A stretch of DNA of 40,571 nt, taken from contig CAZUDO010000062.1 in the NCBI GenBank assembly GCA_964618895.1, positions 1 to 40,571 on the forward strand, written 5' to 3'. This document shows positions 30,956 to 40,000 of this stretch, one piece after another. The stretch comes from CAZUDO01 sp964618895 (GTDB taxonomy: Bacteria > Desulfobacterota > Binatia > DP-6). How positions within the stretch are numbered: the first letter of the stretch is position 1; each line of letters starts with the position of its first letter. Position numbers and translations under genes: made by a program. The notes beneath the pieces were generated by a model. That model saw only the letters and a program-made list of their open reading frames with translations. It was not told where the DNA came from and ran no database searches.

Positions 30956-33115
30956 ATGAAGGGACACGATGTGGTTCGCTCGAAGGCTCGGCCGACGGCC
31001 AGAGTGATCGGGATGGGGATGCTGGCTGCGACCTTGGCGATCGCCGTACCGCGACCGGCGCACGCACTGCCAGACCTCGTGATCGCGATCGCGAGCGCGG
31101 GCGTCGTCGGAAGCGTGACGGTCGAGAACGAGGACCTGCTGCGCTGTGACCTGACCTCGACCGGCTCCGGCTCGACCACCTGCAACTGGAGCCTGCTGTT
31201 CGACGGCAGCGCGGCGGGCCTGAATTCGAACGTCGTCGCCGTCGACATGCTGCCCGACGGCAGCCTGGTGATGCGCGTCAACGCCGACGGCACCATCCCG
31301 GACATCCAGAACCTCACCAGGAAGGACCTTGCCCGCTTCATCCCGGACGATCCGTCCACCTTCCCGTACACCTCGGGGCAGTGGAAGCTCTTCCTGGACG
31401 GCAACCTGGTGAAGGCTGCCTCCGACGCGCGCGCGTGGACGGCGGTCGAGATCCTCGCCGACGGGACGTGCGAGAACAACGACCCGATCGACTGCGACGT
31501 GCTCCTGTCGCTCCCCACTGGGGACCCCTTGGGCAGCGTTACCTTCGGCGACGAGGACATCGTCAAGTGCCACCCGACGGCGTGGAGTTCGGGCGGCGCG
31601 ATCATCTCCTGCCTCTACTCGCTCTACCTCGACGCCAGCGCCATCAACGGCGGCGCATTCGGCAGCTTCACCGACTCGCTCGACGCGGTCGAGCTGCTGG
31701 CGTCCAATCAGATGCTGTTCCGCACCGCGGCTGCGGCTACGCTGCCGGTGCACGAGGGGAACCGCGATCTCCTGCTCTATACCGGCACGTTCGGCGCCAC
31801 GCCCTCCGGCACGGTCTCGATCTACTTCGACGGGGGCGGTGTGGGCGGGGCCGGTCTCGACAGCGAGACCATCAACGCGGTGTCGGCGATTCCCGACCGC
31901 GACGACGACGGCGACTTCGACGGCCTCGACAACTGTCCCGACGTGGCCAACCCCGGCCAGGAGGACACCGACAACAACGGCATCGGCGACGCGTGCGACG
32001 CGTGCACCGACACCGACGGCGACGGCTACGGCGACCCCGGCTTCCCGCTCAACACCTGCCCCGACGACAACTGCCCGTCGGTCGTCAATCCGAGCCAGCT
32101 CGACAGCGATGGCGACGGCGTCGGCAACGCGTGCGATCCATGCACCGATGTGGACGCGGACGGCTACGGCGACTCCGCCTACGGCGCCCAGGTGTGCGGC
32201 CAGGACAACTGCCCGACCGCGTTCAACCCCGACCAGATGAACCAGGACGGCGACGCTCTGGGCGACGCGTGCGACTACTGTCCCACCCGGACGGTCAGCT
32301 GCTTCTGCGGCGACGGGGTGAAAGACGCCCCGTCGGAGGCCTGCGATCTGGGCTTCGGCCTGAACGGCCAGCCCGGTCAACCGTGCACGGCCGCGTGCGA
32401 AGTCGCCGGTCAATGCACCGGGAGCAGCACCGCATGTGACGACGCCGGCGACTGCCCGTCGGGTCAGGGGTGTTGCGGCAACGGCATTCGCGAGGGCGAC
32501 GAGCAGTGCGACGACGGCAACGGCGTCGTCGACGACCTGTGCGACAACGACTGCATCTTCTCCACCGCCGGTGTTCCCCTGCTGGGCTGTGACGATCTGT
32601 CCGGTCGCCACGTCATGCCGCTGTTCGTGAAGAGCGCGGTGTTCACCAATTCGCCCTCCGTCCCCGGGAACGCGTACGACAAGTGGAAGTCGCGCGGCGA
32701 CTTCAACTTCCCGGATGCCGTGTCGATCGATGCCGACACCGAGACCGCGACCGTCTTCTTCAGTCAGGACGGCCCGGCGCCCCTGTACTCCGCGACCCTC
32801 AGCCCCGGGCGGTTCGTGCAGCTCGGCGCCCCGCCGGCCAAGACCTCGTGGAAGTTCCTCGACAAGGAGGCCGACGTGGCCGGCGCGGTGGGCTGGCGCA
32901 AGGGAACGTTCCAGCTCCTCTACAACAAGATCAAGCACACCGTCGACGGCAAGAATGTCGGCATCCCGATCAGCCTGACCGCGCTCGGCGCGCCGCCGAT
33001 CCGGCTCCGCATGTCGATCCGCATTGGCGACGACTGCGCGACCACGATCATCACGTGCGTGGAAAAGGTCCCCGGCGTGAAGCTGCTGTGCACCTCGACC
33101 CCGCCGCCGCCGTGA
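30956..33115 (+). CDS. Secreted TSP3 / Cys-rich repeat protein
   Basis: A 719-residue exported protein, ATG 30956 preceded by GAAGGGGGATG; other in-frame starts lie 6 and 18 bases upstream. Signal segment about 1-37. Residues about 40-300 form two related beta regions (SVTVENEDLLRCDLTS; SVTFGDEDIVKCHPTA), an internal duplication. Residues about 310-445 are thrombospondin type-3 Ca-binding repeats: DNCPDVANPGQEDTDNNGIG, then DACTDTDGDGYGD and similar. DUF4215-like Cys-rich repeats (CCGNGIREGDEQCDDGN) follow. The last 180 residues form a beta domain (LYSATLSPGRFVQLG, WKFLDKEADVAG, RIGDDC) resembling the C-terminal modules of neighbours. Likely a calcium-stabilised surface or extracellular protein. 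No enzymatic motif. Confidence 0.82.
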   Translation: MKGHDVVRSKARPTARVIGMGMLAATLAIAVPRPAHALPDLVIAIASAGVVGSVTVENEDLLRCDLTSTGSGSTTCNWSLLFDGSAAGLNSNVVAVDMLPDGSLVMRVNADGTIPDIQNLTRKDLARFIPDDPSTFPYTSGQWKLFLDGNLVKAASDARAWTAVEILADGTCENNDPIDCDVLLSLPTGDPLGSVTFGDEDIVKCHPTAWSSGGAIISCLYSLYLDASAINGGAFGSFTDSLDAVELLASNQMLFRTAAAATLPVHEGNRDLLLYTGTFGATPSGTVSIYFDGGGVGGAGLDSETINAVSAIPDRDDDGDFDGLDNCPDVANPGQEDTDNNGIGDACDACTDTDGDGYGDPGFPLNTCPDDNCPSVVNPSQLDSDGDGVGNACDPCTDVDADGYGDSAYGAQVCGQDNCPTAFNPDQMNQDGDALGDACDYCPTRTVSCFCGDGVKDAPSEACDLGFGLNGQPGQPCTAACEVAGQCTGSSTACDDAGDCPSGQGCCGNGIREGDEQCDDGNGVVDDLCDNDCIFSTAGVPLLGCDDLSGRHVMPLFVKSAVFTNSPSVPGNAYDKWKSRGDFNFPDAVSIDADTETATVFFSQDGPAPLYSATLSPGRFVQLGAPPAKTSWKFLDKEADVAGAVGWRKGTFQLLYNKIKHTVDGKNVGIPISLTALGAPPIRLRMSIRIGDDCATTIITCVEKVPGVKLLCTSTPPPP

Positions 33116-33145
33116 TGGCGGTGGCCGTTCCGCACTGACCGACGA

Positions 33146-33181
33146 CGCGGGTCGCCCGGCCGAGAGGCCCGGCGGCCCGCG
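33146..33181 (+). terminator. Long stem-loop after the TSP3 gene
   Basis: A 36-base imperfect hairpin with about 14 Watson-Crick pairs: CGCGGG pairs with CCCGCG, CGCC with GGCG and GGCC with GGCC around a GAGA tetraloop, with one wobble and one C-C mismatch. It lies 30 bases past the stop and before the tRNA promoter. The U-tract is minimal, so it may act as a terminator or an RNA-end stabiliser. Confidence 0.65.
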
Positions 33182-33211
33182 CCGCGTTTCGGGGTGTGGC
33201 GCGGGGCTCGG

Positions 33212-33240
33212 TTGACCGCCGGAAGGCGAGCCGCTAAGGG
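33212..33240 (+). promoter_or_regulatory. Promoter of the tRNA-Phe gene
   Basis: TTGACC at 33212-33217, 17 bases, TAAGGG at 33235-33240, ending 17 bases before the mature tRNA. Spacing is typical for a tRNA promoter in a GC-rich genome. Confidence 0.55.
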
Positions 33241-33256
33241 GTCGGGTCGCACGCAC

Positions 33257-33329
33257 GGCCAGGTAGCTCAGTTGGTAGAGCACGTGACTGAAAATCACGG
33301 TGTCGGCGGTTCAACTCCGCCCCTGGCCA
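33257..33329 (+). tRNA. tRNA-Phe (anticodon GAA)
   Basis: A complete 73-base cloverleaf. Acceptor GGCCAGG/CCTGGCC, D arm GCTC/GAGC, anticodon stem CGTGA/TCACG with loop CTGAAAA (GAA at 33290-33292), T arm GGCGG/CCGCC with TTCAACT, and discriminator A at 33329. The CCA end is not encoded. All arms pair perfectly. The 3' half is directly followed by a 5'-truncated gene, which marks a possible integration or rearrangement site. Confidence 0.97.
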
Positions 33330-33371
33330 CTCAGTAGTTCAAGCACTTACGGCGGCCGTCGGATCCCCACC

Positions 33372-33953
33372 GTGCGTGTGCGCGAGACGTGCAAGACGAA
33401 TGAGGTGCAGCTCGATCCCGGCTCGCTGGGGTTGCAGGGGCCACCCGGGCAGTCGGGCGAACGCGGACCGGCGCTCGTCTGGAAGGACGCCAGCGGGATG
33501 TTCGTCGGGATGGCCGACTTCGGCGGCGGAAGCGCCGGCGTACGGCGTCTCGGTGGTAACCTTGTTCGACTCGACCTGAACCCGAGCGGCTTCATCCAAC
33601 GCGGGACCAGCATCTTCGGGACGTTCGACACGTACTACGTGACGCCCGACTGCTCGGGGACACCGCTCTTCCCGGTGAACTTCGGCACGACGGACCAGTA
33701 CGTCTTCTCCTCTGCCATCTTCGGAACCGTCATGTACCATGTCCAAGGCCCGGCAACGGTGCCCTCGTCAACATCCCAACTCGTCCCGAACCCGAACTTC
33801 GCGCCGTTCTGTTCGGGGTACAGCGGTACGATAATCCCGGGCGGCTGTTGCCGCCCGTACTTCAATACGTTCCAGACGGGCCTTGCGCCTGTCGTGACGT
33901 TCGACCTCACGACCCTCGGCCTCGTGCCACCCTTCCACATCGAAGGCCCGTGA
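33372..33953 (+). CDS. 5'-truncated secreted protein with collagen-like GxxGPPG segment
   Basis: The readable part starts near GTG 33372 with VRVRETCKTNEVQLDPGSLG, then LQGPPGQSGERGP, LVWKDASGMFVGM and a beta-rich body with three Cys pairs (CCRPYFNT). Homologous proteins normally begin with a signal peptide and a CVxxxGxxR segment before the CKxNE motif. Here the upstream codons run straight into the tRNA-Phe gene with no signal peptide and no ribosome site. The first third of the gene is therefore missing, and it is probably a pseudogene or expressed without export. The GxxGPPGxxGxxGP stretch resembles the short collagen-like stalks of surface proteins. The remaining 193 codons have no internal lesion. 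Confidence 0.55.
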   Translation: MRVRETCKTNEVQLDPGSLGLQGPPGQSGERGPALVWKDASGMFVGMADFGGGSAGVRRLGGNLVRLDLNPSGFIQRGTSIFGTFDTYYVTPDCSGTPLFPVNFGTTDQYVFSSAIFGTVMYHVQGPATVPSSTSQLVPNPNFAPFCSGYSGTIIPGGCCRPYFNTFQTGLAPVVTFDLTTLGLVPPFHIEGP

Positions 33954-33982
33954 GAGTGACCGCGATCACGCGGAGGTGACGC

Positions 33983-34381
33983 ATGCAGAAGTTGCTGGTG
34001 GTGTTGGTAGGGCTGGCCCTGCTCCCAGTCGTGGCGTGGGCGCTCTCGCTGAACGTGTCGTCCCGACTTCCTCCCCTGGTCAACAAGATCAGGCCCGCCG
34101 CTCTTGTCGATGAAGCCGGCAACGTCGTGTTCGGTTCCCTCCCTGGAAAGGTCGAGGTGACGAATCCGACGACCGGTGGCACTACGGTCTTCACCGTCTA
34201 CGGCACGGCCACATGCCCAGCTGGATTCGCGATGATGTATTCGGGGGCCGTCTACCAGTGGAGCATGTCGAGCAGCTTCGAGTTCGCGTCCGACGGCAAG
34301 TGCTGGCAATCGGTGCCCGGCGCGGGATGGACACGACAGCCCGCGATACCGGTCGGCCCCTGCGCGGTCTGCGTCGGATAG
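33983..34381 (+). CDS. Small secreted protein, unknown function
   Basis: A 132-residue exported protein (RBS GCGGAGGTGACGC, ATG 33983). Signal peptide about 1-20 (LLVVLVGLALLPVVAWA). The mature part is beta-rich: RPAALVDEAGNVVFGSLPG, TVYGTATCPAGFAMMY, then CWQSVPGAGW and a CAVC ending, giving four Cys likely in two disulfides. No family recognised. It follows the truncated collagen-like gene by 29 bases and shares its style; together they may be the remains of one surface-protein unit. Confidence 0.6.
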   Translation: MQKLLVVLVGLALLPVVAWALSLNVSSRLPPLVNKIRPAALVDEAGNVVFGSLPGKVEVTNPTTGGTTVFTVYGTATCPAGFAMMYSGAVYQWSMSSSFEFASDGKCWQSVPGAGWTRQPAIPVGPCAVCVG

Positions 34382-34568
34382 CTGCGTCGCTATCGTCGCC
34401 TGCGTCGCATCCCCGAGTGCAAGGGGGGCAGGGGACCGCTTGGGCGTCAGGCTGCCCGTCGGCAACGCGCTGCGTCGGATGGGCGGCAGGGGTCGATCGG
34501 ATCACTAACCGATGGTCAGGTTGTCGCGGTTCGCCCCCCGGACATCCGCGGCCTCGAAGAGAAAATGA
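34382..34568. other. Intergenic region without recognisable gene
   Basis: No reading frame here has convincing coding character. GC-rich segments with short G-runs occur around 34420-34500 but I see no clear terminator. The remainder of the gap (34569-34719) holds a promoter and a structured leader listed separately. Confidence 0.5.
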
Positions 34569-34598
34569 TTGACAGCGCGCATCCATGGGATCGATACT
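34569..34598 (+). promoter_or_regulatory. Promoter, matched to the one before the tyrosinase gene
   Basis: TTGACA at 34569-34574, 18 bases, GATACT at 34593-34598. Beyond the boxes it agrees with the promoter at 36960-36989 at scattered spacer positions (TTGACAGCGCG, then T, CAT, GA, CGAT). The transcript would have a leader of about 115 bases. Confidence 0.55.
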
Positions 34599-34615
34599 CG
34601 CCCTACAGCAATCAG

Positions 34616-34693
34616 GTTGCCGCAAGGAAGGATAACACGAAGCCCGTTAGCAAGGCTGCTTTGGGCTGCTCCCCGACACGCCGAGCCGGCAAC
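34616..34693 (+). promoter_or_regulatory. Structured 5' leader
   Basis: GTTGCCG (34616-34622) can pair perfectly with CGGCAAC (34687-34693), closing a loop that contains a nested hairpin: AGCCC/GGGCT and AGCA/TGCT around AGGC (34641-34667). The ribosome site GGAGGG (34711-34716) follows. No known riboswitch class is recognised. It may be a stabilising leader or a regulatory RNA. Confidence 0.4.
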
Positions 34694-34719
34694 GTCGCGA
34701 GGAGAGCAAAGGAGGGCAC

Positions 34720-36678
34720 ATGACGGCCTGTGGAAGGTGGTCGGTGAAGGTCCTTCGGGTTTCCCTGGCGCAAACGCTCCCGCGGCTCCTGGCTGGCCTT
34801 GCGCTGGTCGCGATCGCACCCGGGCGGAGCTGGTCGGCAGACATCGACTCTCCCGACAGCGTCTCCAAGTATGCGAAGGCCTGCTACAAGGAGCTCGACA
34901 TCTCCGCCGGGCTCTTCGAGAAGGCCAACGGCAACCGGGCTTTCCTCCAGTGCAAGAGCGACGGGACGGGCGGCACGCCCACCGCCGTCAAGCTGTCGAC
35001 CACGTGGACCAGAAAGGGCGACGGGACCGGACCGGACGACGATGCCGCCAACACGGTACGCGCTGACTGCACCCCGAGCTGTGACCTCGTCGCCTGGGCG
35101 GGGACACACGCGGCCGACGCGGCCACCGTACCCTGGCCCGGCTCCGCGGCGCTTCCGCGCCCCGCGTTTCCTCCCGCCTGCGACCGTCCCGCCTGGCTCG
35201 ACAACAACAACAACCAATGCTACGGCAACACGTACGTGCAGCGGATCGAGATCAAGAAAGACGACAAGCTCAAGGTGAACGCCGTCCTGCTCTGCCGCCA
35301 CAAGACGCAGTTCGGCGACGACGGCGACACGACCTTCGACGACGTCGCCCTGATCATGCACAACCCCGGCAACGGACGGACCTGCTGGTTCCAGGCCCCC
35401 ACCGGCACCCGCAACCTCGACGGCACGAAGGTCCTCTATCCACACAAGGACACGAAGGTGGCAGTCGACAACAAGCACGACTTCTGGTTCACCCCGCAGA
35501 GGACCGCCACCGTCAAGTGCGCCGGCTGTCATGACAACGGCCCATGGATGAACAGCTACTGGATGAGACAGGCCAACGTGGTGCCGGCCGACGACGAGAT
35601 GTATGCGATTCCCGGCGACCAGTTCAAGAACGCGGGGTGGAAGCTCAAGTTCGTGAGCGACGTGAACGTTGCACCCGGCATGGATTCGACAGGGCGACAA
35701 CAGGCCGCGTGCACGTCCTGTCATCGCATCTCGGTCCGGGAAGTCAGCGTCACGCCGCTCGTCGGAATCGGCGTCGCGCCGCTCGGCGAAGGGACGTGCC
35801 GGCGTTGGCTTCACTGGACGACGCGTGGCGGTCCAGCGCACGACAATTTTCCACCCAGCATCAGCAAGTACGGCAAGACCTGGGAAAAGGCCGGATGGAT
35901 GCCGGAACGCGTCGCGGGACGACTTGTTCCCGACACCGAGGCGCAGTGGGACCTCAGCTACAAGGCGCACGTCGAGAAGGTGCTCGTGTGCTGCGAGACC
36001 CCCGCCGCGGGCGGATGCGACATCGAGACAGCCTGCAACGACTTCGGCGGGGGTGGTGGGGGATGCATCCCCCCGACGCGGACGATCGAGATTTGCGAAG
36101 CGAAGCTCGCTGCCGCGACCGACAAGCTCCTGACCAGCATCGTGAAGTGCCACCGGCTCCTCGCGCAAGAGCAGCTCGCCGACGACGAGGCCTGCGAAAC
36201 CGACGCTTTGACGGCGTTCGACACGCGGGTCGCACGCCTGACAGGCTGCCCGCCGTGCGTGACGGCGAACCTGACGACGATCAAGACGCAGGCGCAGTCG
36301 CTCCTGGACGCCAACGCCCACCTCATCTACTGCGCTGGCACCGACCCCCTGGGCGGCGACGACACGGGCTACGTGCCACCGCCCCTGAACGCAGCCTGTG
36401 AGCACGCCACGTCCACCGCGACGGCGAAGCTCGTGGCACGCGTGATCAAGTGCCGCCGGCTGCGGGCGCGCGGCAAGTTGACCGATGCCGAGCAGGCGAC
36501 GTGCGAGGCGAACGCCGCGACGGAGTTCGACGTGAAGATCGCCTCGCAGTCCGGATGCCCATCCTGCCTCGACGCGGCGCTGATCAAGTCGACTTTTCAG
36601 GGGATCGTCGATACCCAGACCGAGCTCGCGTTCTGCGCCTCTTCCCCGAGCGGCGCCTTCCTGGACGAGCCGTACTGA
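34720..36678 (+). CDS. Secreted two-CX2CH protein with duplicated Cys-rich helical module
   Basis: A 652-residue exported protein, ATG 34720 after AAAGGAGGGCAC. Signal peptide about 1-40 (the hydrophobic part begins near residue 20). Residues about 45-440 include CAGCH (267-271) in KCAGCHDNGPWMNSYW and CTSCH (331-335) in ACTSCHRISVRE, consistent with two c-type hemes. The dense Cys pattern elsewhere suggests disulfides. The C-terminal part holds two equal 80-residue modules (459-538 and 560-639), each with six Cys in identical spacing and helices such as LLTSIVKCHRLLAQEQLADD / LVARVIKCRRLRARGKLTD. No known enzyme fold is recognised. Probably a periplasmic or surface electron-transfer protein. 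It shares a promoter type with the tyrosinase gene. Confidence 0.75.
   Translation: MTACGRWSVKVLRVSLAQTLPRLLAGLALVAIAPGRSWSADIDSPDSVSKYAKACYKELDISAGLFEKANGNRAFLQCKSDGTGGTPTAVKLSTTWTRKGDGTGPDDDAANTVRADCTPSCDLVAWAGTHAADAATVPWPGSAALPRPAFPPACDRPAWLDNNNNQCYGNTYVQRIEIKKDDKLKVNAVLLCRHKTQFGDDGDTTFDDVALIMHNPGNGRTCWFQAPTGTRNLDGTKVLYPHKDTKVAVDNKHDFWFTPQRTATVKCAGCHDNGPWMNSYWMRQANVVPADDEMYAIPGDQFKNAGWKLKFVSDVNVAPGMDSTGRQQAACTSCHRISVREVSVTPLVGIGVAPLGEGTCRRWLHWTTRGGPAHDNFPPSISKYGKTWEKAGWMPERVAGRLVPDTEAQWDLSYKAHVEKVLVCCETPAAGGCDIETACNDFGGGGGGCIPPTRTIEICEAKLAAATDKLLTSIVKCHRLLAQEQLADDEACETDALTAFDTRVARLTGCPPCVTANLTTIKTQAQSLLDANAHLIYCAGTDPLGGDDTGYVPPPLNAACEHATSTATAKLVARVIKCRRLRARGKLTDAEQATCEANAATEFDVKIASQSGCPSCLDAALIKSTFQGIVDTQTELAFCASSPSGAFLDEPY
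36094..36333 (+). repeat. Cys-rich module, copy 1
   Basis: Codons 459-538 of the two-heme-motif protein. Six Cys; aligns without gaps to copy 2 at 36397-36636. Both end with a hydrophobic residue, Cys and a small residue (YCAG / FCAS). Confidence 0.8.
36397..36636 (+). repeat. Cys-rich module, copy 2
   Basis: Codons 560-639, the same length and the same six Cys positions as copy 1. Protein similarity is clear but modest and DNA identity is low, so the duplication is old. Confidence 0.8.
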
Positions 36679-36697
36679 TCGGGAGCGTTCGGAGGCT

Positions 36698-36727
36698 CAC
36701 GGGGCTGTCCGCGTCGCTCGCCCCGTG
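36698..36727 (+). terminator. Hairpin after the two-heme-motif gene
   Basis: CACGGGGC (36698-36705) pairs perfectly with GCCCCGTG (36720-36727) over a 14-base loop, 20 bases past the stop. No U-tract. The remainder of the 372-base gap up to 37050 shows no gene; it holds the promoter at 36960. Confidence 0.4.
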
Positions 36728-36959
36728 CTCCCCCAGGCCGTGATGGGGATCCGGATCGCGAGGCTCCGGCGGACGCAGCGGCGCTTCACCTAGCCCAAGC
36801 GTCGTGTCGCCCTCCCGGCTTTCTCCCTGCCTTACCTATCCGCTGGGCAAGGAGGGCACCGCTGCTGTTGACGCCACCCTCTGTGCCAATAATCGTGATC
36901 GAGGCGCTGGCGATGCTCGAATCGTGAGAGGCTCCCCCCACAGAAAAGAAACATAATGC

Positions 36960-36989
36960 TTGACAGCGCGAGTGCATTCGACCGATGCT
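36960..36989 (+). promoter_or_regulatory. Promoter of the tyrosinase gene
   Basis: An AT-rich stretch (AGAAAAGAAACATAATG) precedes TTGACA (36960-36965), 18 bases, then GATGCT (36984-36989). It shares spacer bases with the promoter at 34569. It lies 61 bases upstream of ATG 37051. Confidence 0.55.
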
Positions 36990-37050
36990 TCACTCATTCA
37001 CCCACGAGAGTTGGGCAGCGCCCGCGGCGCATGCCGAAGGAGGGAGTCCC

Positions 37051-40000
37051 ATGCGGCGATTCGTGAAGGTAATCCTGCTGCAGCTCGCACTCACCCTGAG
37101 TGGCTCTGCACCTTCGAGCGCGAACCACCAGATGGTCTTGGGGAAGCTCTTCCTGGTGAAGGACCCGACATCCGGCATCGATCCCTTGCGGCGCCGGATC
37201 GTCGTCGTGGGGAAGGAGTTGGCTCCCGGGGATGGAGACACAATCGTCGGTGATCCCACCGCCGGATTGGGGGGTGGCGCCTTCGTGGAGATCGTCGCCA
37301 ACAACGGGCCTGCCAACCAGTCCGAGATATATTCGATGCCAGCGTCCGGGTGGAAGCGCATCCCAACCGACGTCTCCAAGCCGCTCGTCGGTTATGGCTA
37401 CGCCGATCGGGCCCCGGGCACCCACGGGCCGGTCCGGAGGGCCGTCATCAAGAAGACACCGACCGGGCGGTTCGTCGTGAAGCTGATCCTCGTCGGGGCG
37501 AATGGTCCCGGCCCGCAGCCGCACATCAACATCGTCCCGCCGGACCCCGGCACCGATGGGGGAGCGACGCTCACCATCAACAACGGCGATTCGTACTGTG
37601 TGATGTTTGGCGAAGAGGCTGGGGGCCGAGTTCTGAACAAGCCGCCCACGTCCCCGCACGATGAAGTCTTTCGCGTAGCGAGCATCCTCACTGTGCCGAC
37701 CGCAGAAGCGGGCTGCGTGGAGGTGCACTGTCCGATTTCCGGAGGTGACTCGGGAGACTGCTGCGAAGCACATGACGGTCTGGGCTGCACCGATCGGGAG
37801 TGCTGCCACAGGGTCTCCGAGCAGGAGCACATGTGTGGCAGTGTCTCGTGGGGTGGAGAATGCGTGCGGATCGCCGCCGCCCTGTGCACGACCTGCGGAG
37901 GAACGCCCGACGTGTGCGGCAACGGCGTCGTCGAGGCGGGGGAGGACTGCGACCCTCCGGACGGGGTCTCGTGCGCATCGGACTGCACCCGGTTGCCTCC
38001 GACTTGCACCATAGGGACCGAGAGCTGCTGCGCGGAGCATGACTCGCCTGCCTGCGCAGACCAGGCCTGTTGTGAGATGGTCTGCGAATCGGATCCGCGC
38101 TGCTGCTGGTTCGGCTGGGATACCACCTGCGCGGAAGAGGCCGCAGTCCTCTGCGGCAGCTGTCCCGGCAGCGCGTGCGGCGCGTTCGTCGGGGACTGCT
38201 GCGCCGAGCACGGATCGAGCGGCTGCAGCGGGACCTCCTGTTGCCAGACGGTCTGCGACCTCGACTCGTCCTGTTGCGGCGACGAGTGGGACGACGCGTG
38301 CACCACGCTCGCCGCCCAGGCGTGCTCGCAATGCGGGGCGCCGGTCTGCCCGGCACCGGGCGGCTGCTTCAGCACCCACGCGAATCCCGGCTGCAACCAG
38401 ACGGGCTGTTGCGAGCAGGTGTGCACGCTCCGCCCATCGTGCTGTACGACCACCTGGGACGCCACCTGCGCGGCCCTTTCGGCGCAGGAATGCTTCCCTT
38501 TCGTCGGAACCATCGACATCGAGGTCAACGCTACGAAGGACGCGATCGACGATTACCTGACGTGGAGCCCCACGATCGCCCGCATCCGCGTCCGCGACCG
38601 GGAGCCGAACAGCGACCTGACGGTCGTGCTGAAGAATGCGGCGGCGAACGGTAACGGCGGGCGCGGCGAAGTGCTGTTCTCGACCTACGGGAATCCGCCG
38701 GACCAGTGGCCGACCGGCTGGCCTGCGAACACGACGGCGACGAGCCCGACGATCACGTTAACGCTTCCCAAGACCGAGGCGTGGGTTGCCTTCGTCGTGG
38801 CGGGCAAGTTCGGCAAGCCCAGCGACGGCCTCAACGGCCTGAAGGGCCGCGACACCACCATTGAGGTCCGCGAGGGCGCGGCGGACGGGACCCTGCTGAA
38901 GGGGCATGACGTCATGGTTCGAGTCCGCAAGAGCGTGGCCAACATGAGCAACTGCGTAGGCGGCGCGCAGAACGGGGAGAAGTGCAACACCGCCGTGACC
39001 CTGGCGGCATGCACCGCTGGTGGCGGAACGTGCCACGACGAGCGAGAGCGCTACGTGGAGACGCTCAAGGCCGTCGAGAAGGCGGGCAAGTTCCAGTCGC
39101 TGCAAGACATGCACCACGACGCCTTCACGTACCTCCTGGGTCGGGGGGCGGAGTTCTTCGACCAATTCATCCACAGGAACCCCGCGTTCATCACCTGGCA
39201 CCGCGCGCAGCTCCTCGATTTCGAGCGGAAGCTCCAGGCCGAGAATCCCGCCGTGACGATCCCCTACTGGGACGCGGACACGGAGGTACCGGAGGTACTG
39301 TTCAAAGATGATTTCATGGGCTCCGTCGGAATCTGCATGGGCGGTACGCAGAACGGAAGCCTCTGCAACACTGCCGCGACCCTGGCGGCATGTACCACTG
39401 GTGGCGGAACGTGCATCGGCAAGGTGAACGGCGTGTTCGACGAGACGAAGTGGAAGATCAAGGTGAACGGAACGCTGACCGCGGTTACGCGCAAGGTGCA
39501 TGCTTTCAAGGGTAACCCCACCGCTAAACCGACTGTGCCACCTTCCGACAATAACTCAGGAGGACGTCAGCTGTCCCCTTCGGCCGATGTCGTCAAAGAG
39601 AAGACCTACGTCACCATGCGATACGTTCTCGAAAAGAAGATCCACGACCTTCAGCACAGCTGGGTGGGGGGCGTGAACTTCTCCATGCGGACGACCGTCA
39701 TTGATCCAGTCTTCTTCCTGTTCCACTGCAACCACGACCGGATCTGGGCCCGCTGGCAGGCGAGCCACCCGAGCAAGCGGGCGTTCGGCACGGACACCGC
39801 GTACAGTCCGCAGGGGGTATTCAACGCCTCCAAGAACGTGACCAAGATGGCCTACCTCGACGAGACGCTGTGGCCCTGGAACAACGAAAATAGTGCCAAT
39901 GGCAACTGCACCAACACGGGGTGCGGCGCCACCACGCCCCCGTGCTGCTCGAACAAGACCTCCCGCCAGTGCACCACCCTGAAGGACGCGACCCCCGAGT

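Noticed and set aside
31900..32290. GAC/GGC-rich direct repeats
   Set aside because: They are the coding DNA of TSP3 calcium-binding repeats, not a separate repeat element.
30914..33298. Minus-strand open frame of about 790 codons antisense to the TSP3 gene
   Set aside because: Repetitive Val/Ala/Asp-poor translation produced by reading the Asp/Gly-rich TSP3 repeats backwards; no start context.
34213..34572. 120-codon forward frame after the small secreted protein
   Set aside because: It overlaps that gene in another frame, lacks a ribosome site and family, and its continuation is in the intergenic gap.
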